In this document: positions 46,062-54,352 of the stretch, piece after piece | How the letters are laid out: every line of letters begins with the position of its first letter | Position numbering within the stretch: the stretch's first letter is position 1 | From: an uncultured Myxococcales bacterium | GTDB lineage: Bacteria; Myxococcota_A; Polyangia; Polyangiales; Polyangiaceae | Direction of reading: 5' to 3' | Assembly (NCBI GenBank): GCA_937949945.1 | Contig: CALFEQ010000180.1 | Coordinates: 1-64,000 of the forward strand | DNA length: 64,000 bases | Program-made: the position numbers and the translations under genes | Notes under the pieces: model-generated | Seen by the model: only the letters and a program-made list of their open reading frames with translations | What the model was told of the DNA's origin: nothing | Databases searched by the model: none

Positions 46062-48107
46062 TCATCGGGCGTCGGTCGTCCAGCGCGCGCTCACGAGGAC
46101 GCGCCGGCCCGGCAGCGGGTAATCGTAGAGGTCTCCGACCGGCGCCCGGACCGGTCCGACGAAGCCGGGGTACTCGACGACGCGCAGATCGAACAGGTTG
46201 CGGACGTCGAGCGCGAGCGAGAGCCCGGGCACGCCGGGAACCGCGACACGAACCCCCGCGCCGTGGAACACGCGGAGCGGCACCTCCACGTTGTCCTTCG
46301 CATCGACGAGGATGCCGGCGACGAGGTCGACACCGTAGCGGACACGGACCGGGCCGCGCGAAAACGCGACGTCGGCGACGAAGTCGTGCGCGGGACGACC
46401 AGGCAGCGACGGTCGAATGCACCGCGGCCCCTCGTAGCGGCAGTCGCTCTCGTTCGCCGTCGCGAGACCTGTGTAGGACACACGTGTCTCGAAGCCGTAC
46501 GCCGAGGCGCGGACCTCGCCCTCGAGCCCGAGCAACCGCGCGCGCCCGATGTTCTCGGCCCGCGCGCGCTGCAGCGCTCCGCGGTAGACGAGCGTGATGA
46601 GGTCCTTCGCCCAAGTCGCGAAGGCCGCGACCTCGGCGTGGAGGCGCACGGGCCCCAGCCGGCGCGCGAGGCGACCGCCGACGTCCGTCGTGAACGCGGA
46701 CTCGGGGACGAGATCCGGGTTCTCGATGAACGCCCCGCGGTTCCCGTAGCGTTCGACGAAGCTCGGCGGCCTCGCGACGAAGCCGGCGTGCGTGGCCACG
46801 AGGACCGGACCGATCGGCGCCTCGATGCCGACGTTGCCGGTCGGACGCGCCTCCGTCGCCGTCTTGCCGTCGTCGGACGTGTCGACCCACGTGTCGCCGC
46901 GCGCGCTCGCCGCGACCATCACGGACGAGAGCCTCACGCTCGCATCGAGCGCGACGCCGGCGTTCGTGCGCCGAGCGGCCGGCGGCGCGACGGCGAGCAC
47001 CCACGTGCCGGGCGCGAAGCGCTCGGCGCTGCCGTCGATCCTCAGCTCGAGCGACGTCTCGTCCGTCGGGCGCCCGCGCCATCCCGTGCTCGCTCCCGCG
47101 GCGATGATCGCGTCGTCGGTCGACGTCGGGCCACCGAGCGACGAGAGCACGTCCTCCGGATGGTCGCGGATCGAGAGCTCTTCGCGCCTCCCCCACCCGC
47201 GAACGCCGAACGCGCCCGAGCCCGCCGGCAGCGTGAGCTCGAGGGCCGACACGAGCCGCGACGAGTCGAGGCGCTGACGCGGGGTCGGCAGTGACGCCGG
47301 TCCGGGCAGCTCCTGTCGTCGCGCCTGCGCGAGCCCGGTCATGGTCAGCGCGCCTGCGCTCGATGGACCGAGGCGTACGGGGAGCACGACCGACGCGAGC
47401 CCGGCCGCCGCCGCGTGCCCCGCGTTCCGGCGCGCCACGAAGACGTCGCGCCCGGCGGCGATGGTCGCGTCCTTGTCGAGGTAGCCGAAGTCGTCGTCCG
47501 ATCGCGACGCGCTCACGCCGGTCGCGATGCGCACGCCGTCGGGAGCGCCTCGCACGTCACCGATGCGTAGCCGCCGCGCGCCGAAGGCGCCGACGGCGGT
47601 CCACACCTCCGTCCGCGATGGCGAGCGTGGCGAGGGAGGATCGATCACGAGCGTGCCGCCGAGCGAGCCGCGTCCGAGCGCGGCAGGAGCGAAGCTGCGA
47701 TGGACGCGTGCGCCCGCCCCGGGCCAGAGCGGCAGCGTGGCGAGGTCGAGCGTCGGATCCGCTCCGCCCGAGAGCGGGACCCCCGCGAGGTACACGGCCA
47801 CCTGGGTCGAGGTGGAGCCCCGGATCGACAGCGTCGCGAACGAGTCGTCCGCCCCCAGCCTCCGTACGTGGACGCCCGGCAGAGGCTCGACGAGGCTCGC
47901 CGCGTCCGTGATCTCGCGCGGTGCGTCCTCGAGCCGCGCACGGGACACGAAACCTCCAGCCTGGCTTCCCCGGACGACGACCTCGCCATCGCCCTCGTCC
48001 CCTTCCCCGCTCGCCTGCGCATACGCCACCCCGCCGAAGGTGGAGAGGCAAGAGAAGAGGAGGACCGAAGCGACGCCGATCGGCGCCCGAGCCGCACCGC
48101 GGCGCAT
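46062..48107 (-). CDS. TonB-dependent outer-membrane receptor
   Basis: A 681-residue receptor with a signal peptide ending AYAQA, a TonB-box-like stretch GEVVVRG, a plug domain (ITDAASLVEPLPGVHVRR, FATLSIRGSTSTQVAVYL, LGRGSLGGTLVIDPP) and a beta-barrel ending with the usual aromatic-type C-terminus (VLVSARW). It would import a scarce ligand such as an iron complex or a glycan across the outer membrane with TonB energy. The ligand is unknown; no siderophore genes adjoin. Confidence 0.88.
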   Translation of the reverse strand: MRRGAARAPIGVASVLLFSCLSTFGGVAYAQASGEGDEGDGEVVVRGSQAGGFVSRARLEDAPREITDAASLVEPLPGVHVRRLGADDSFATLSIRGSTSTQVAVYLAGVPLSGGADPTLDLATLPLWPGAGARVHRSFAPAALGRGSLGGTLVIDPPSPRSPSRTEVWTAVGAFGARRLRIGDVRGAPDGVRIATGVSASRSDDDFGYLDKDATIAAGRDVFVARRNAGHAAAAGLASVVLPVRLGPSSAGALTMTGLAQARRQELPGPASLPTPRQRLDSSRLVSALELTLPAGSGAFGVRGWGRREELSIRDHPEDVLSSLGGPTSTDDAIIAAGASTGWRGRPTDETSLELRIDGSAERFAPGTWVLAVAPPAARRTNAGVALDASVRLSSVMVAASARGDTWVDTSDDGKTATEARPTGNVGIEAPIGPVLVATHAGFVARPPSFVERYGNRGAFIENPDLVPESAFTTDVGGRLARRLGPVRLHAEVAAFATWAKDLITLVYRGALQRARAENIGRARLLGLEGEVRASAYGFETRVSYTGLATANESDCRYEGPRCIRPSLPGRPAHDFVADVAFSRGPVRVRYGVDLVAGILVDAKDNVEVPLRVFHGAGVRVAVPGVPGLSLALDVRNLFDLRVVEYPGFVGPVRAPVGDLYDYPLPGRRVLVSARWTTDAR

Positions 48108-48136
48108 GCGCCGCCTCTAACACAACGGGAGAGAGG

Positions 48137-48224
48137 CTCCAGGCTCCAGGCTCCGGGCTCCAGTCTGAAGGCTGCGCCCAGACGAGCACGACCGTAATCC
48201 GCTGAGGCCCGAGGACTGACCGCG
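48137..48224. repeat. Heptanucleotide repeat locus C
   Basis: Phased units CTCCAGG, CTCCAGG, CTCCGGG, CTCCAGT, CTGAAGG, CTGCGCC (48137-48178) and, after 25 bases, GAGGCCC, GAGGACT, GACCGCG (48204-48224). This locus carries both heptad types and lies in the divergent gap between the receptor and rseP. Confidence 0.8.
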
Positions 48225-48257
48225 ATGCGCATGCGGGACGCAGTCGCCAAAGCGAGC

Positions 48258-48263
48258 TAAGCT
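48258..48263 (+). promoter_or_regulatory. -10-like TAAGCT seven bases before rseP
   Basis: GCTAAGCT is followed by CTGACGC and ATG 48271. There is no Shine-Dalgarno sequence. Confidence 0.45.
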
Positions 48264-48270
48264 CTGACGC

Positions 48271-49311
48271 ATGTCCGTTGCGTACGCGCTGATCGCCATC
48301 CTCGGGCTTGCGGTGCTGATGGTGGTCCACGAAGGCGGGCACTACCTGGCCGCCCGCCGCTTCGGCATGCGTGTGACGAAGTTCTCGATCGGCTTCGGCC
48401 CCACGATCTGGAAGCACCGCCCGAAAGGCCACCCGACGACGTTCCAGATCGCGATCATCCCCTTCCTCGCGTACGTGCAGATCGCGGGCCTCAACCCTTA
48501 CGAGGAGATCGATCCGAAGGACCCGGAGAGCTACGCCAACGCCTCGCTCTGGGCACGCATCGTCACGATCGCCGCCGGCCCCCTCGCGAACTACCTGTTC
48601 GCCTCCGTCCTCATGTTCTTCGGGTTCCTCCTCGGCGGGAACATGGTCGTCGACGAGACGAGCATGCGCGTGAACGTCGCGCCCGACGGCCCGGCGGCGC
48701 AGGTGGGCATCACGAAGGGCGATCGCATCGTCTCGGTCAACGGCGAGCAGATCCGGGACTGGGAGCACCTCAAGTCGGTCGTCGGCGCGCACCCGGGTGA
48801 GAAGATCGACGTCGAGATCGAGCGCGGGAGCGAGCGCCTCCACGTCTTCCCCGTCCCGCACGCGGAGGGTGAGACGAAGGGCAAGATCCTCGTCGGACCG
48901 TACACGACCGTGCAGCCCGTCACGGTCGCTCAGGCCGCCGTGCTCAGCATCAAAGAGCCGCCGAAGGTCGTCTACAACCTCGTCAAAGGCATCGGCCGGA
49001 TGATCGCCGGCAAGGAGAAGCCCGAGCTCAGCGGGCCCGTCGGCATCGTCAAGGAGACGGCCTCGGCGGCGAAGACCGGCGCCCACCAGTACCTGAAGCT
49101 GCTCGGGCTCCTGAGCGCGTATCTCGGCGGCTTCAACCTCCTGCCGCTCCCCGCGCTCGACGGAGGCCGCCTCCTGTTCCTCCTCTTCGAGGCGATCTCG
49201 CGCCGGCGTGCGGACGCGAAGATCGAAGCGAAGGTGCACGCGATCGGCCTCTTGATGTTCCTCACGCTGATCGCCTTCGTCACGTACAACGAGATCCTCC
49301 CGAAGCGCTGA
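48271..49311 (+). CDS. rseP: Site-2 intramembrane zinc protease, RseP family
   Basis: A 346-residue M50 protease that would cleave anti-sigma or other single-span proteins within the membrane. The active site is HEGGH (His20, Glu21, His24) in the first segment and NLLPLPALDGGRL near residue 290. It contains one PDZ domain (GPAAQVGITKGDRIVSVNGEQ, about 145-215) where the E. coli enzyme has two. Length fits the one-PDZ group. It faces the TonB-dependent receptor across heptad locus C. Confidence 0.93.
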   Translation: MSVAYALIAILGLAVLMVVHEGGHYLAARRFGMRVTKFSIGFGPTIWKHRPKGHPTTFQIAIIPFLAYVQIAGLNPYEEIDPKDPESYANASLWARIVTIAAGPLANYLFASVLMFFGFLLGGNMVVDETSMRVNVAPDGPAAQVGITKGDRIVSVNGEQIRDWEHLKSVVGAHPGEKIDVEIERGSERLHVFPVPHAEGETKGKILVGPYTTVQPVTVAQAAVLSIKEPPKVVYNLVKGIGRMIAGKEKPELSGPVGIVKETASAAKTGAHQYLKLLGLLSAYLGGFNLLPLPALDGGRLLFLLFEAISRRRADAKIEAKVHAIGLLMFLTLIAFVTYNEILPKR

Positions 49312-49474
49312 AGCCGATCAGAGCGCCCTGTCACGTCACCCGAATGGAGCATGAATCTCCACCGGGGGTTGACGGTCCTAATGTGCGATGACAAGGAGGC
49401 GCTCCGAACGAGGGCCTGGCGCGCTCCGCGCCACCCCCGACGGTCCCATCCGTCTCGTTTCAAGGGGGATCTCC

Positions 49475-51115
49475 ATGAACTTTCGAAAGTTTTCTGTTGG
49501 GCTCGTAGGAGTCGCCGTGCTCGCGTCGTCGAGCATGGCGAGCGCCGGGGTCGTCCGTGGCTACGGCCGCATCATGTACTACGAGAACGGTGCGAACGGC
49601 GGGACGCTCCGCCCTCTCGCCGGCGTGCGCGTGAAGCTCATGGATGACGATCCCGTCATCGATGACGTCTTGAAGACCGGCTACACGGACGCCGACGGCC
49701 GCTTCGACCTCACGAGCCCCGACACCGGCGACGGCTTGTTCGGCGGCAAGCTCGATCCGTACATCGAGGTCGAGCTCGAGAGCCAGGGCGGCAAGGTCGT
49801 CGTCGAGTCCGAGATTCTCAAGATCAACGTCACGTGCGCGACCGCCACGCGTCCGGATACCGAAGGCACGATCAACTTCGGAACCCTCGTCTGCGCAGGC
49901 ACGGGCAAGGACGCGAGCACGCTCTTCGCCATGACGCGACGGGCGTACGACAAGTTCACGTCGCTGACCGGCGAGTCGTCGATCCCGCGCCACAACGGCA
50001 AGGCCGCCGTGCTCTTCCCCGCGACGGTCACGGCAGGTGTGCCGTTCACGACCGAGGAGTCGGTCCACTGGCCGAGCGGTTTCCGCTACTTCGCCGGCAT
50101 GTTCCACGAGTTCGGCCATCGCATCCGTCACGCACAGGACGGAGACTTCCTCCACTTCCTCTCGGACGTGGCCTCGTACTCGTACACGCAGCATCACTGG
50201 CTCCAGCTGAAGACGAACAACGGCTTCGCCTTCAACGAGGGCTGGGCCGAGTACTACCAAGCGGTCAACGACAACGACGCGGCGAGCCAGCTCGCAAACT
50301 GGTCGATGCTCTCGAACGGCGCGAACGACATCGAGGGCAACGTCGCCGCGAAGCTCTACAAGATGTCGAACGCCTGCGGCGGGTTCGGCCGCATGTGGTC
50401 GAACCTCAAGGGCGGCAGCACGCACAGCTACACGGAGTTCGCCAACCGGATGAAGGCCACGTTCCAGGCGAACACCAAACTCCAGACCCAGCACCCTGCC
50501 TGCCTTTCGACCATTGCCGCCCTCGACGGTCAGAAGGTGATCGTCACACCGAAGGTCCCGGTCCCGATGAACGGACGTCTCCAGCCGATCGGCGCGAACT
50601 CGCCGACCGGCAAGAGCGCGCAAGGTCCGAAGGTGTCCGAGGCCGAGCAGACGGCAGCGCTCGTGAAGTTCGCCGCCGAGGTCAAGGACCGCGCGGCGAA
50701 GATGAAGATCCGCAACCGGCTGTCCACCCTCCCGAAGCTGAAGAGCGTGGGAGACAAGCTCACGGCCGATCAGGAGGACTTCGAGAAGCGATCCGCCGCG
50801 AAGCTCGAGAAGCACGTGAAGAGCCTCAAGATCGTCCCCGCGACGAAAGAGGCGCTCGAGAAGCGCCGCGCCGAGCACACCGCCTTCGTCAAGGAGATCC
50901 TCGCCGACCGGCTCGTCGTCATGGAGCGAGCCCTCGCTCAGGTGAAAGCCGAGAGGGGGAAGTACACCTCCGGAGCCGAGGCGCGTGACCTCGACGCGAC
51001 GAAGGCCAAGATCGAAAAGACGATCGCGGCCCTCAAGACGGCCCAGCGCACCGGCGTCGTGACGCGCGACCTGCTCCCGCGCAGCTTCAGCGCTCCGGCC
51101 GAGCCCGCGCCCTGA
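49475..51115 (+). CDS. Secreted zinc metallopeptidase with transthyretin-like N-terminal domain
   Basis: Start ATG 49475 is supported by AAGGGGG upstream and a signal peptide (VGLVGVAVLASSSMASA). Residues 25-110 look like a transthyretin/carboxypeptidase-regulatory-like fold (PLAGVRVKLMDDD, TGYTDADGRFDLTSP). A gluzincin core follows with HEFGHRIRH (about residue 211) and the downstream Glu in FNEGWAEYY (about 255). The C-terminal 170 residues are a long Lys/Glu/Ala coiled-coil-like region. The substrate is not known; the domain order may target it to a surface ligand. Confidence 0.82.
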   Translation: MNFRKFSVGLVGVAVLASSSMASAGVVRGYGRIMYYENGANGGTLRPLAGVRVKLMDDDPVIDDVLKTGYTDADGRFDLTSPDTGDGLFGGKLDPYIEVELESQGGKVVVESEILKINVTCATATRPDTEGTINFGTLVCAGTGKDASTLFAMTRRAYDKFTSLTGESSIPRHNGKAAVLFPATVTAGVPFTTEESVHWPSGFRYFAGMFHEFGHRIRHAQDGDFLHFLSDVASYSYTQHHWLQLKTNNGFAFNEGWAEYYQAVNDNDAASQLANWSMLSNGANDIEGNVAAKLYKMSNACGGFGRMWSNLKGGSTHSYTEFANRMKATFQANTKLQTQHPACLSTIAALDGQKVIVTPKVPVPMNGRLQPIGANSPTGKSAQGPKVSEAEQTAALVKFAAEVKDRAAKMKIRNRLSTLPKLKSVGDKLTADQEDFEKRSAAKLEKHVKSLKIVPATKEALEKRRAEHTAFVKEILADRLVVMERALAQVKAERGKYTSGAEARDLDATKAKIEKTIAALKTAQRTGVVTRDLLPRSFSAPAEPAP

Positions 51116-51122
51116 CGGACAT

Positions 51123-51256
51123 CAGTCTCCAGTCTCCAGACTCCAGTGGAGACGGGAGACTGGAGGCTGATTCAAGACTGCTTCCGATCTGAAAAACCCC
51201 CTCCCGACTCCGACCTCCAGTCTCCAGAGAACCAACTGGAGCCTGGAGCCTGCTGT
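51123..51256. repeat. Heptanucleotide repeat locus D
   Basis: Two phased blocks: CAGTCTC, CAGTCTC, CAGACTC, CAGTGGA, GACGGGA, GACTGGA, GGCTGAT (51123-51171) and CTCCAGT, CTCCAGA, GAACCAA, CTGGAGC, CTGGAGC, CTGCTGT (51215-51256). Each block holds inverted units able to pair, and they lie eight bases past the metallopeptidase stop and beyond. Confidence 0.85.
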
Positions 51257-51298
51257 CCGGAAACCGAGAGCTGACGCCGAAGTCCGAACGCGTCCTGT

Positions 51299-51592
51299 CT
51301 ACGGAAGCATGTCCTCCAGCCCGGGGCAGTACGCTCGGCATTCGGCGAGCCGCTCGTGACCCACGGCATTCATCACGCACTGCGAGCACGCGCCGTACTC
51401 GCCTTTCGAGCGGTCCTTGATCGCGTCCAGCTTGCGCGCGCACTCCGCCTTGAAGTCGGCCTCGGACCGCGTGTCGGAAGGCGATCGCATCGACCAGAGC
51501 TTGTCGCAGACGTGCTTGGGATCCGGAGGACAGCCGAGCAGGAGCAGCGACGCGAGAAGAACGCCCAGGACACGAAGCTCGCCCGTTCTCAT
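51299..51592 (-). CDS. Small Cys-rich lipoprotein
   Basis: A 97-residue product with a lipobox (SLLLLGC, Cys21) and a mature domain with six cysteines (HVCDKLW, AECARKL, ACSQCVM, AECRAYC), probably disulfide-bonded in the periplasm. Its ATG at 51592 overlaps the stop of proC by the ATGA overlap, so translation is coupled. No family is recognised. Confidence 0.75.
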   Translation of the reverse strand: MRTGELRVLGVLLASLLLLGCPPDPKHVCDKLWSMRSPSDTRSEADFKAECARKLDAIKDRSKGEYGACSQCVMNAVGHERLAECRAYCPGLEDMLP

Positions 51593-52422
51593 TCCTTCCT
51601 CATCTTCTGCGCCATCTGGTCGCCGAGCGCGGCGGCGCGCGTCGTGGCCGCCTCGACGGCGTCGATCAGCGTTCGGCGGAGGCCGCCGGACTCGAGCGTG
51701 TGGAGTCCCGCGATCGCCGTGCCTCCCGGGCTCGTCACCATGTCCTTGAGGCGCCCCGGGTGCTCTCCCGTCTCGAGGAGCAGCTTCGCGGAGCCGTAGA
51801 CCGTCTGCGCCGCGAGCAAGAGCGCGGTGTCGCGATGCAGGCCGACCTTCACGCCCCCGTCCGCGAGCGCCTCGATCATCAGCATCACGTACGCGGGACC
51901 GCTGCCCGAGAGCCCCGTCACCGCGTCGAGCAGCGACTCGTCGAGGGTCACGACGCGACCGACCGCCGCGAAGAGAGCGCGCGCCACCTCGAGGTCCTCG
52001 TCCGTGGCGTGCGTGCCCGCGGCGATCGCCGTAGCGCCCGCGTCGACCGTCACCGGCGTGTTGGGCATGGCGCGGACGACCCGAGCGCCCTCGGGCAAAC
52101 GCGCCTCCATGGCCGAGATGGGCACGCCCGCGGCCACGGAGACGACGAGCTGCGTCGGCTTCACGTCCTTGCCGATCGCATCGAGGACCTTGTCGATCAC
52201 CTGCGGCTTCACCGCGAGCACCACGACGTCCGAGGCGCGGACGAGCTCGTGGTTGTCGGTCGTCGTCCGGATGCCGTGCTTCTCCCGCAGCATCTCGAGG
52301 CGCTCCGGCTTCACGTCGCTCACGATGATCCCTTCCGGAGGGACGACCTTCGCGTGGAGCAATCCTTTGACGAGCGCCGCGGCCATGTTGCCGCCGCCGA
52401 TGAAACCGAGCTTCTTGTTCAT
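51589..52422 (-). CDS. proC: Pyrroline-5-carboxylate reductase
   Basis: A 277-residue enzyme for the last step of proline synthesis, reducing pyrroline-5-carboxylate with NAD(P)H. Signatures: LGFIGGGNMAAALVKGLL at the N-terminus, VVVLAVKPQVID, VRAMPNTPVTVDAGATAI and the family motif TGLSGSGPAYVMLMIEALADG. Start ATG 52422 begins the Rossmann strand; the frame upstream reads through heptad repeats. The 5' leader contains heptad locus E. A small lipoprotein gene overlaps the stop. Confidence 0.95.
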   Translation of the reverse strand: MNKKLGFIGGGNMAAALVKGLLHAKVVPPEGIIVSDVKPERLEMLREKHGIRTTTDNHELVRASDVVVLAVKPQVIDKVLDAIGKDVKPTQLVVSVAAGVPISAMEARLPEGARVVRAMPNTPVTVDAGATAIAAGTHATDEDLEVARALFAAVGRVVTLDESLLDAVTGLSGSGPAYVMLMIEALADGGVKVGLHRDTALLLAAQTVYGSAKLLLETGEHPGRLKDMVTSPGGTAIAGLHTLESGGLRRTLIDAVEAATTRAAALGDQMAQKMRKE

Positions 52423-52432
52423 GGGGGATTCA

Positions 52433-52474
52433 GGCTCCGGGCTCCAGGCTCCAGGCTCCAGAGAAGAGGCCTGG
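52433..52474. repeat. Heptanucleotide repeat locus E
   Basis: GGCTCCG, GGCTCCA, GGCTCCA, GGCTCCA, GAGAAGA, GGCCTGG, six phased 7-bp units in the 70-base gap between the TerB-like gene and proC. In proC orientation the units read TGGAGCC and form part of its leader or promoter. Confidence 0.85.
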
Positions 52475-52492
52475 AAGCTACCGCGTTCGTCG

Positions 52493-53617
52493 TCAGTCTG
52501 CACTCATGGGGAAAGCCGCAGGGGCGAGCACGTCGTTGAACCACTCGTCGATCGCATGCCGCGACTTGAGGCCGTCTTCGCCGAGATCCTGCGCCACGCG
52601 ATCGTGGCGCGCCCGTAGCAGCGCGCGACGGCCGACGGACGGATCCTCGTAGAGCGCCGCCGCCCACGCGATGCCGAGCACGGCATGGCGCTCGTCCGAC
52701 GAGAGCTGCGTGTAACGGCGCGCGAGCGTCACCTTCGCGCCGTGGCCGATCTGCGCCAGCACTTCGTCGCGGTAGCGCCTCGGGATCATCATCGTCCCGG
52801 TCTTCGCGGCGAGCGTGACGCCATGGCCGGGCATGCGATCCGAGAGGACGAAGCGGATCGCATCGACCGCAGCCGCCCCTGCCAATCGGCGGGCGTCGAT
52901 CCTCGCGACCACGTCGTTCCGGATCACCTCGAGATCCATCGCCGGGAAGTTCAGCTTGTTCGCGACGACGCGGATGACGTGCTCCTCGCGCGGATCGATC
53001 GCGTCCCACGCCGTAGCGAGCCACGCCCCGCGCAGGAGCGCCTTCGCATAGGACGGCTCGACGTCGCCGTAGACGTCGAGCTGCTCGGCCGGGATCGGCT
53101 GCTCGGTGAAGAGCGGCTGGGCGTGCTCTTCGGGCAGGCCGAGCGCCGTGACGAAGCTGGCCACGGTGCGGGTCTCCTCCGGATCGAGCGGACCGTCGGC
53201 GGCGAATACGGCGCGGAGCACACGGGTCGCGAGCGTCCCCAGCCGCTTCACGCGAAGGATGTCCTTCTCGCTCGGCTTCGAGGAGAAGAGGGACCGTAGA
53301 CCGCGTGGTCCCGCCTCGAGCGTCACCTTCTCGCGCAGGACGTCACCCATCGGCATCCAGCTCGGTGGATGAATGGGCGCCGCCGCTCGGATCATCTCGA
53401 CGAGCCAGTGATCGAGCTCTTGCGACATCGTGTTGAGGCGATGTCCGGCGAGCACCGCCTGGTACGCCTCGCCGCGACGGCGAGCGAGCGCCTCGAGGAT
53501 CCCTGGACCGCCGCCCGTCGCCAAACCGAAGATGGCGTCCTCGGCGAGCGTAGAGACGAGTCGCCCGAGTGCAGCGGTCTTGGCGTCGACCATCGGAGCG
53601 TAGGCGTCGAGCGTCAT
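52493..53617 (-). CDS. Hypothetical protein with TerB-like helical halves
   Basis: A 374-residue cytosolic protein without signal peptide. Two segments, FAADGPLDPEETRTVASFVTALGLP (about residue 140) and WDAIDPREEHVIRVVANKLNFP (about 205), have the acidic helix-loop pattern of the tellurite-resistance TerB fold. An N-terminal region (LVSTLAEDAIFGLATGGGPG) and a C-terminal region (YTQLSSDERHAVLGIAWAAALYED) surround them. Function unknown. TAGGTT lies seven bases before ATG 53617. Confidence 0.6.
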   Translation of the reverse strand: MTLDAYAPMVDAKTAALGRLVSTLAEDAIFGLATGGGPGILEALARRRGEAYQAVLAGHRLNTMSQELDHWLVEMIRAAAPIHPPSWMPMGDVLREKVTLEAGPRGLRSLFSSKPSEKDILRVKRLGTLATRVLRAVFAADGPLDPEETRTVASFVTALGLPEEHAQPLFTEQPIPAEQLDVYGDVEPSYAKALLRGAWLATAWDAIDPREEHVIRVVANKLNFPAMDLEVIRNDVVARIDARRLAGAAAVDAIRFVLSDRMPGHGVTLAAKTGTMMIPRRYRDEVLAQIGHGAKVTLARRYTQLSSDERHAVLGIAWAAALYEDPSVGRRALLRARHDRVAQDLGEDGLKSRHAIDEWFNDVLAPAAFPMSAD

Positions 53618-53624
53618 GACGGTG

Positions 53625-53630
53625 AACCTA
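53625..53630 (-). promoter_or_regulatory. -10-like TAGGTT seven bases before ATG
   Basis: GCTAGGTT on the minus strand is followed by seven bases and ATG 53617; no Shine-Dalgarno sequence. Confidence 0.45.
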
Positions 53631-53717
53631 GCCCGGACCCCGTGCGCCGGGAAATCCGGTCGGGCCGGTGCCGGACAATCGACGCAGAGAAGTTGGCCCA
53701 GCGGCGCGGCCTTCCCT

Positions 53718-53723
53718 TAGGGT
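53718..53723 (+). promoter_or_regulatory. -10-like TAGGGT nine bases before ATG
   Basis: CTTAGGGT ends nine bases before ATG 53733. TTGGCC lies 19 bases further up as a possible weak -35. Confidence 0.35.
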
Positions 53724-53732
53724 CGGCCCGAT

Positions 53733-54263
53733 ATGCGAACGCTCGCGTGGCTGTCCTGCTCGGTCGTTCTCTTGCTCGTCGCCGCCGGCTGCGAGCAGCT
53801 CAGCCGCGAGCTCGGCGGCGACCGCGACGGCGACGACGCCGGCCCGTCGGAGTCCGACGCCGGAGAGACCGCGATCGTCGGCGCCGGCTGCGGGATCGAG
53901 CAGCGCTCCGGAGCTCAGCTCTGCGCCGCCACCTCGATGTGCCCCGACGTCGTCGTGGACACGCAGGCGATGCCGAGCTGCGGGTTCCGGATCCGCGGCG
54001 AGCTCGTCGAGCTCGTCTGCGCGTGCGGGACCGCGCTCTGCCCGATGGGCGTCTTCACGACGTGCGCCGAGGCCGCGCAGCTCCTCGCCAACCAGACCGA
54101 GCAAGGCGTCTGCGTGCAGCTCGCCGAGGGACGCTGCATCGAGCTCGGCACGGCGTCTCCCGCGCCGTCGTCGAGCAGCGGCGGCAACCCCGCCTGCGAT
54201 CGCCAGTGCCTCGCGGAGTGCGGCGGCGGCGCGGCGTGCGCGTCCGTGTGCAACTGCACCTGA
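53733..54263 (+). CDS. Cys-rich lipoprotein
   Basis: A 176-residue product with a lipobox (LLVAAGC, Cys20), an Asp/Ser linker, and a Cys-rich body with fourteen or so cysteines (CGIEQRSGAQLC, MCPDVV, LVCACGTALCPMG, CDRQCLAECGGGAACASVCNC). The even spacing suggests several disulfides in the periplasm or at the surface. No known domain. It precedes the third kinase by about 90 bases on the same strand. Confidence 0.75.
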   Translation: MRTLAWLSCSVVLLLVAAGCEQLSRELGGDRDGDDAGPSESDAGETAIVGAGCGIEQRSGAQLCAATSMCPDVVVDTQAMPSCGFRIRGELVELVCACGTALCPMGVFTTCAEAAQLLANQTEQGVCVQLAEGRCIELGTASPAPSSSSGGNPACDRQCLAECGGGAACASVCNCT

Positions 54264-54334
54264 TCACTGCGTTGCCATCGCCGTCGATCTCCGGCGCACC
54301 GACCTCGCGAGAGCGCGTCGATCCTGCCGGGTGC

Positions 54335-54340
54335 TAACAT
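54335..54340 (+). promoter_or_regulatory. -10-like TAACAT upstream of third kinase
   Basis: GCTAACAT ends 12 bases before ATG 54353, with no Shine-Dalgarno sequence between. Confidence 0.35.
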
Positions 54341-54352
54341 TTCCGTCCGTCG

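Noticed and set aside
49368..49390. TTGACG upstream of the metallopeptidase as a -35 element
   Set aside because: No -10-like hexamer lies 16-18 bases downstream.
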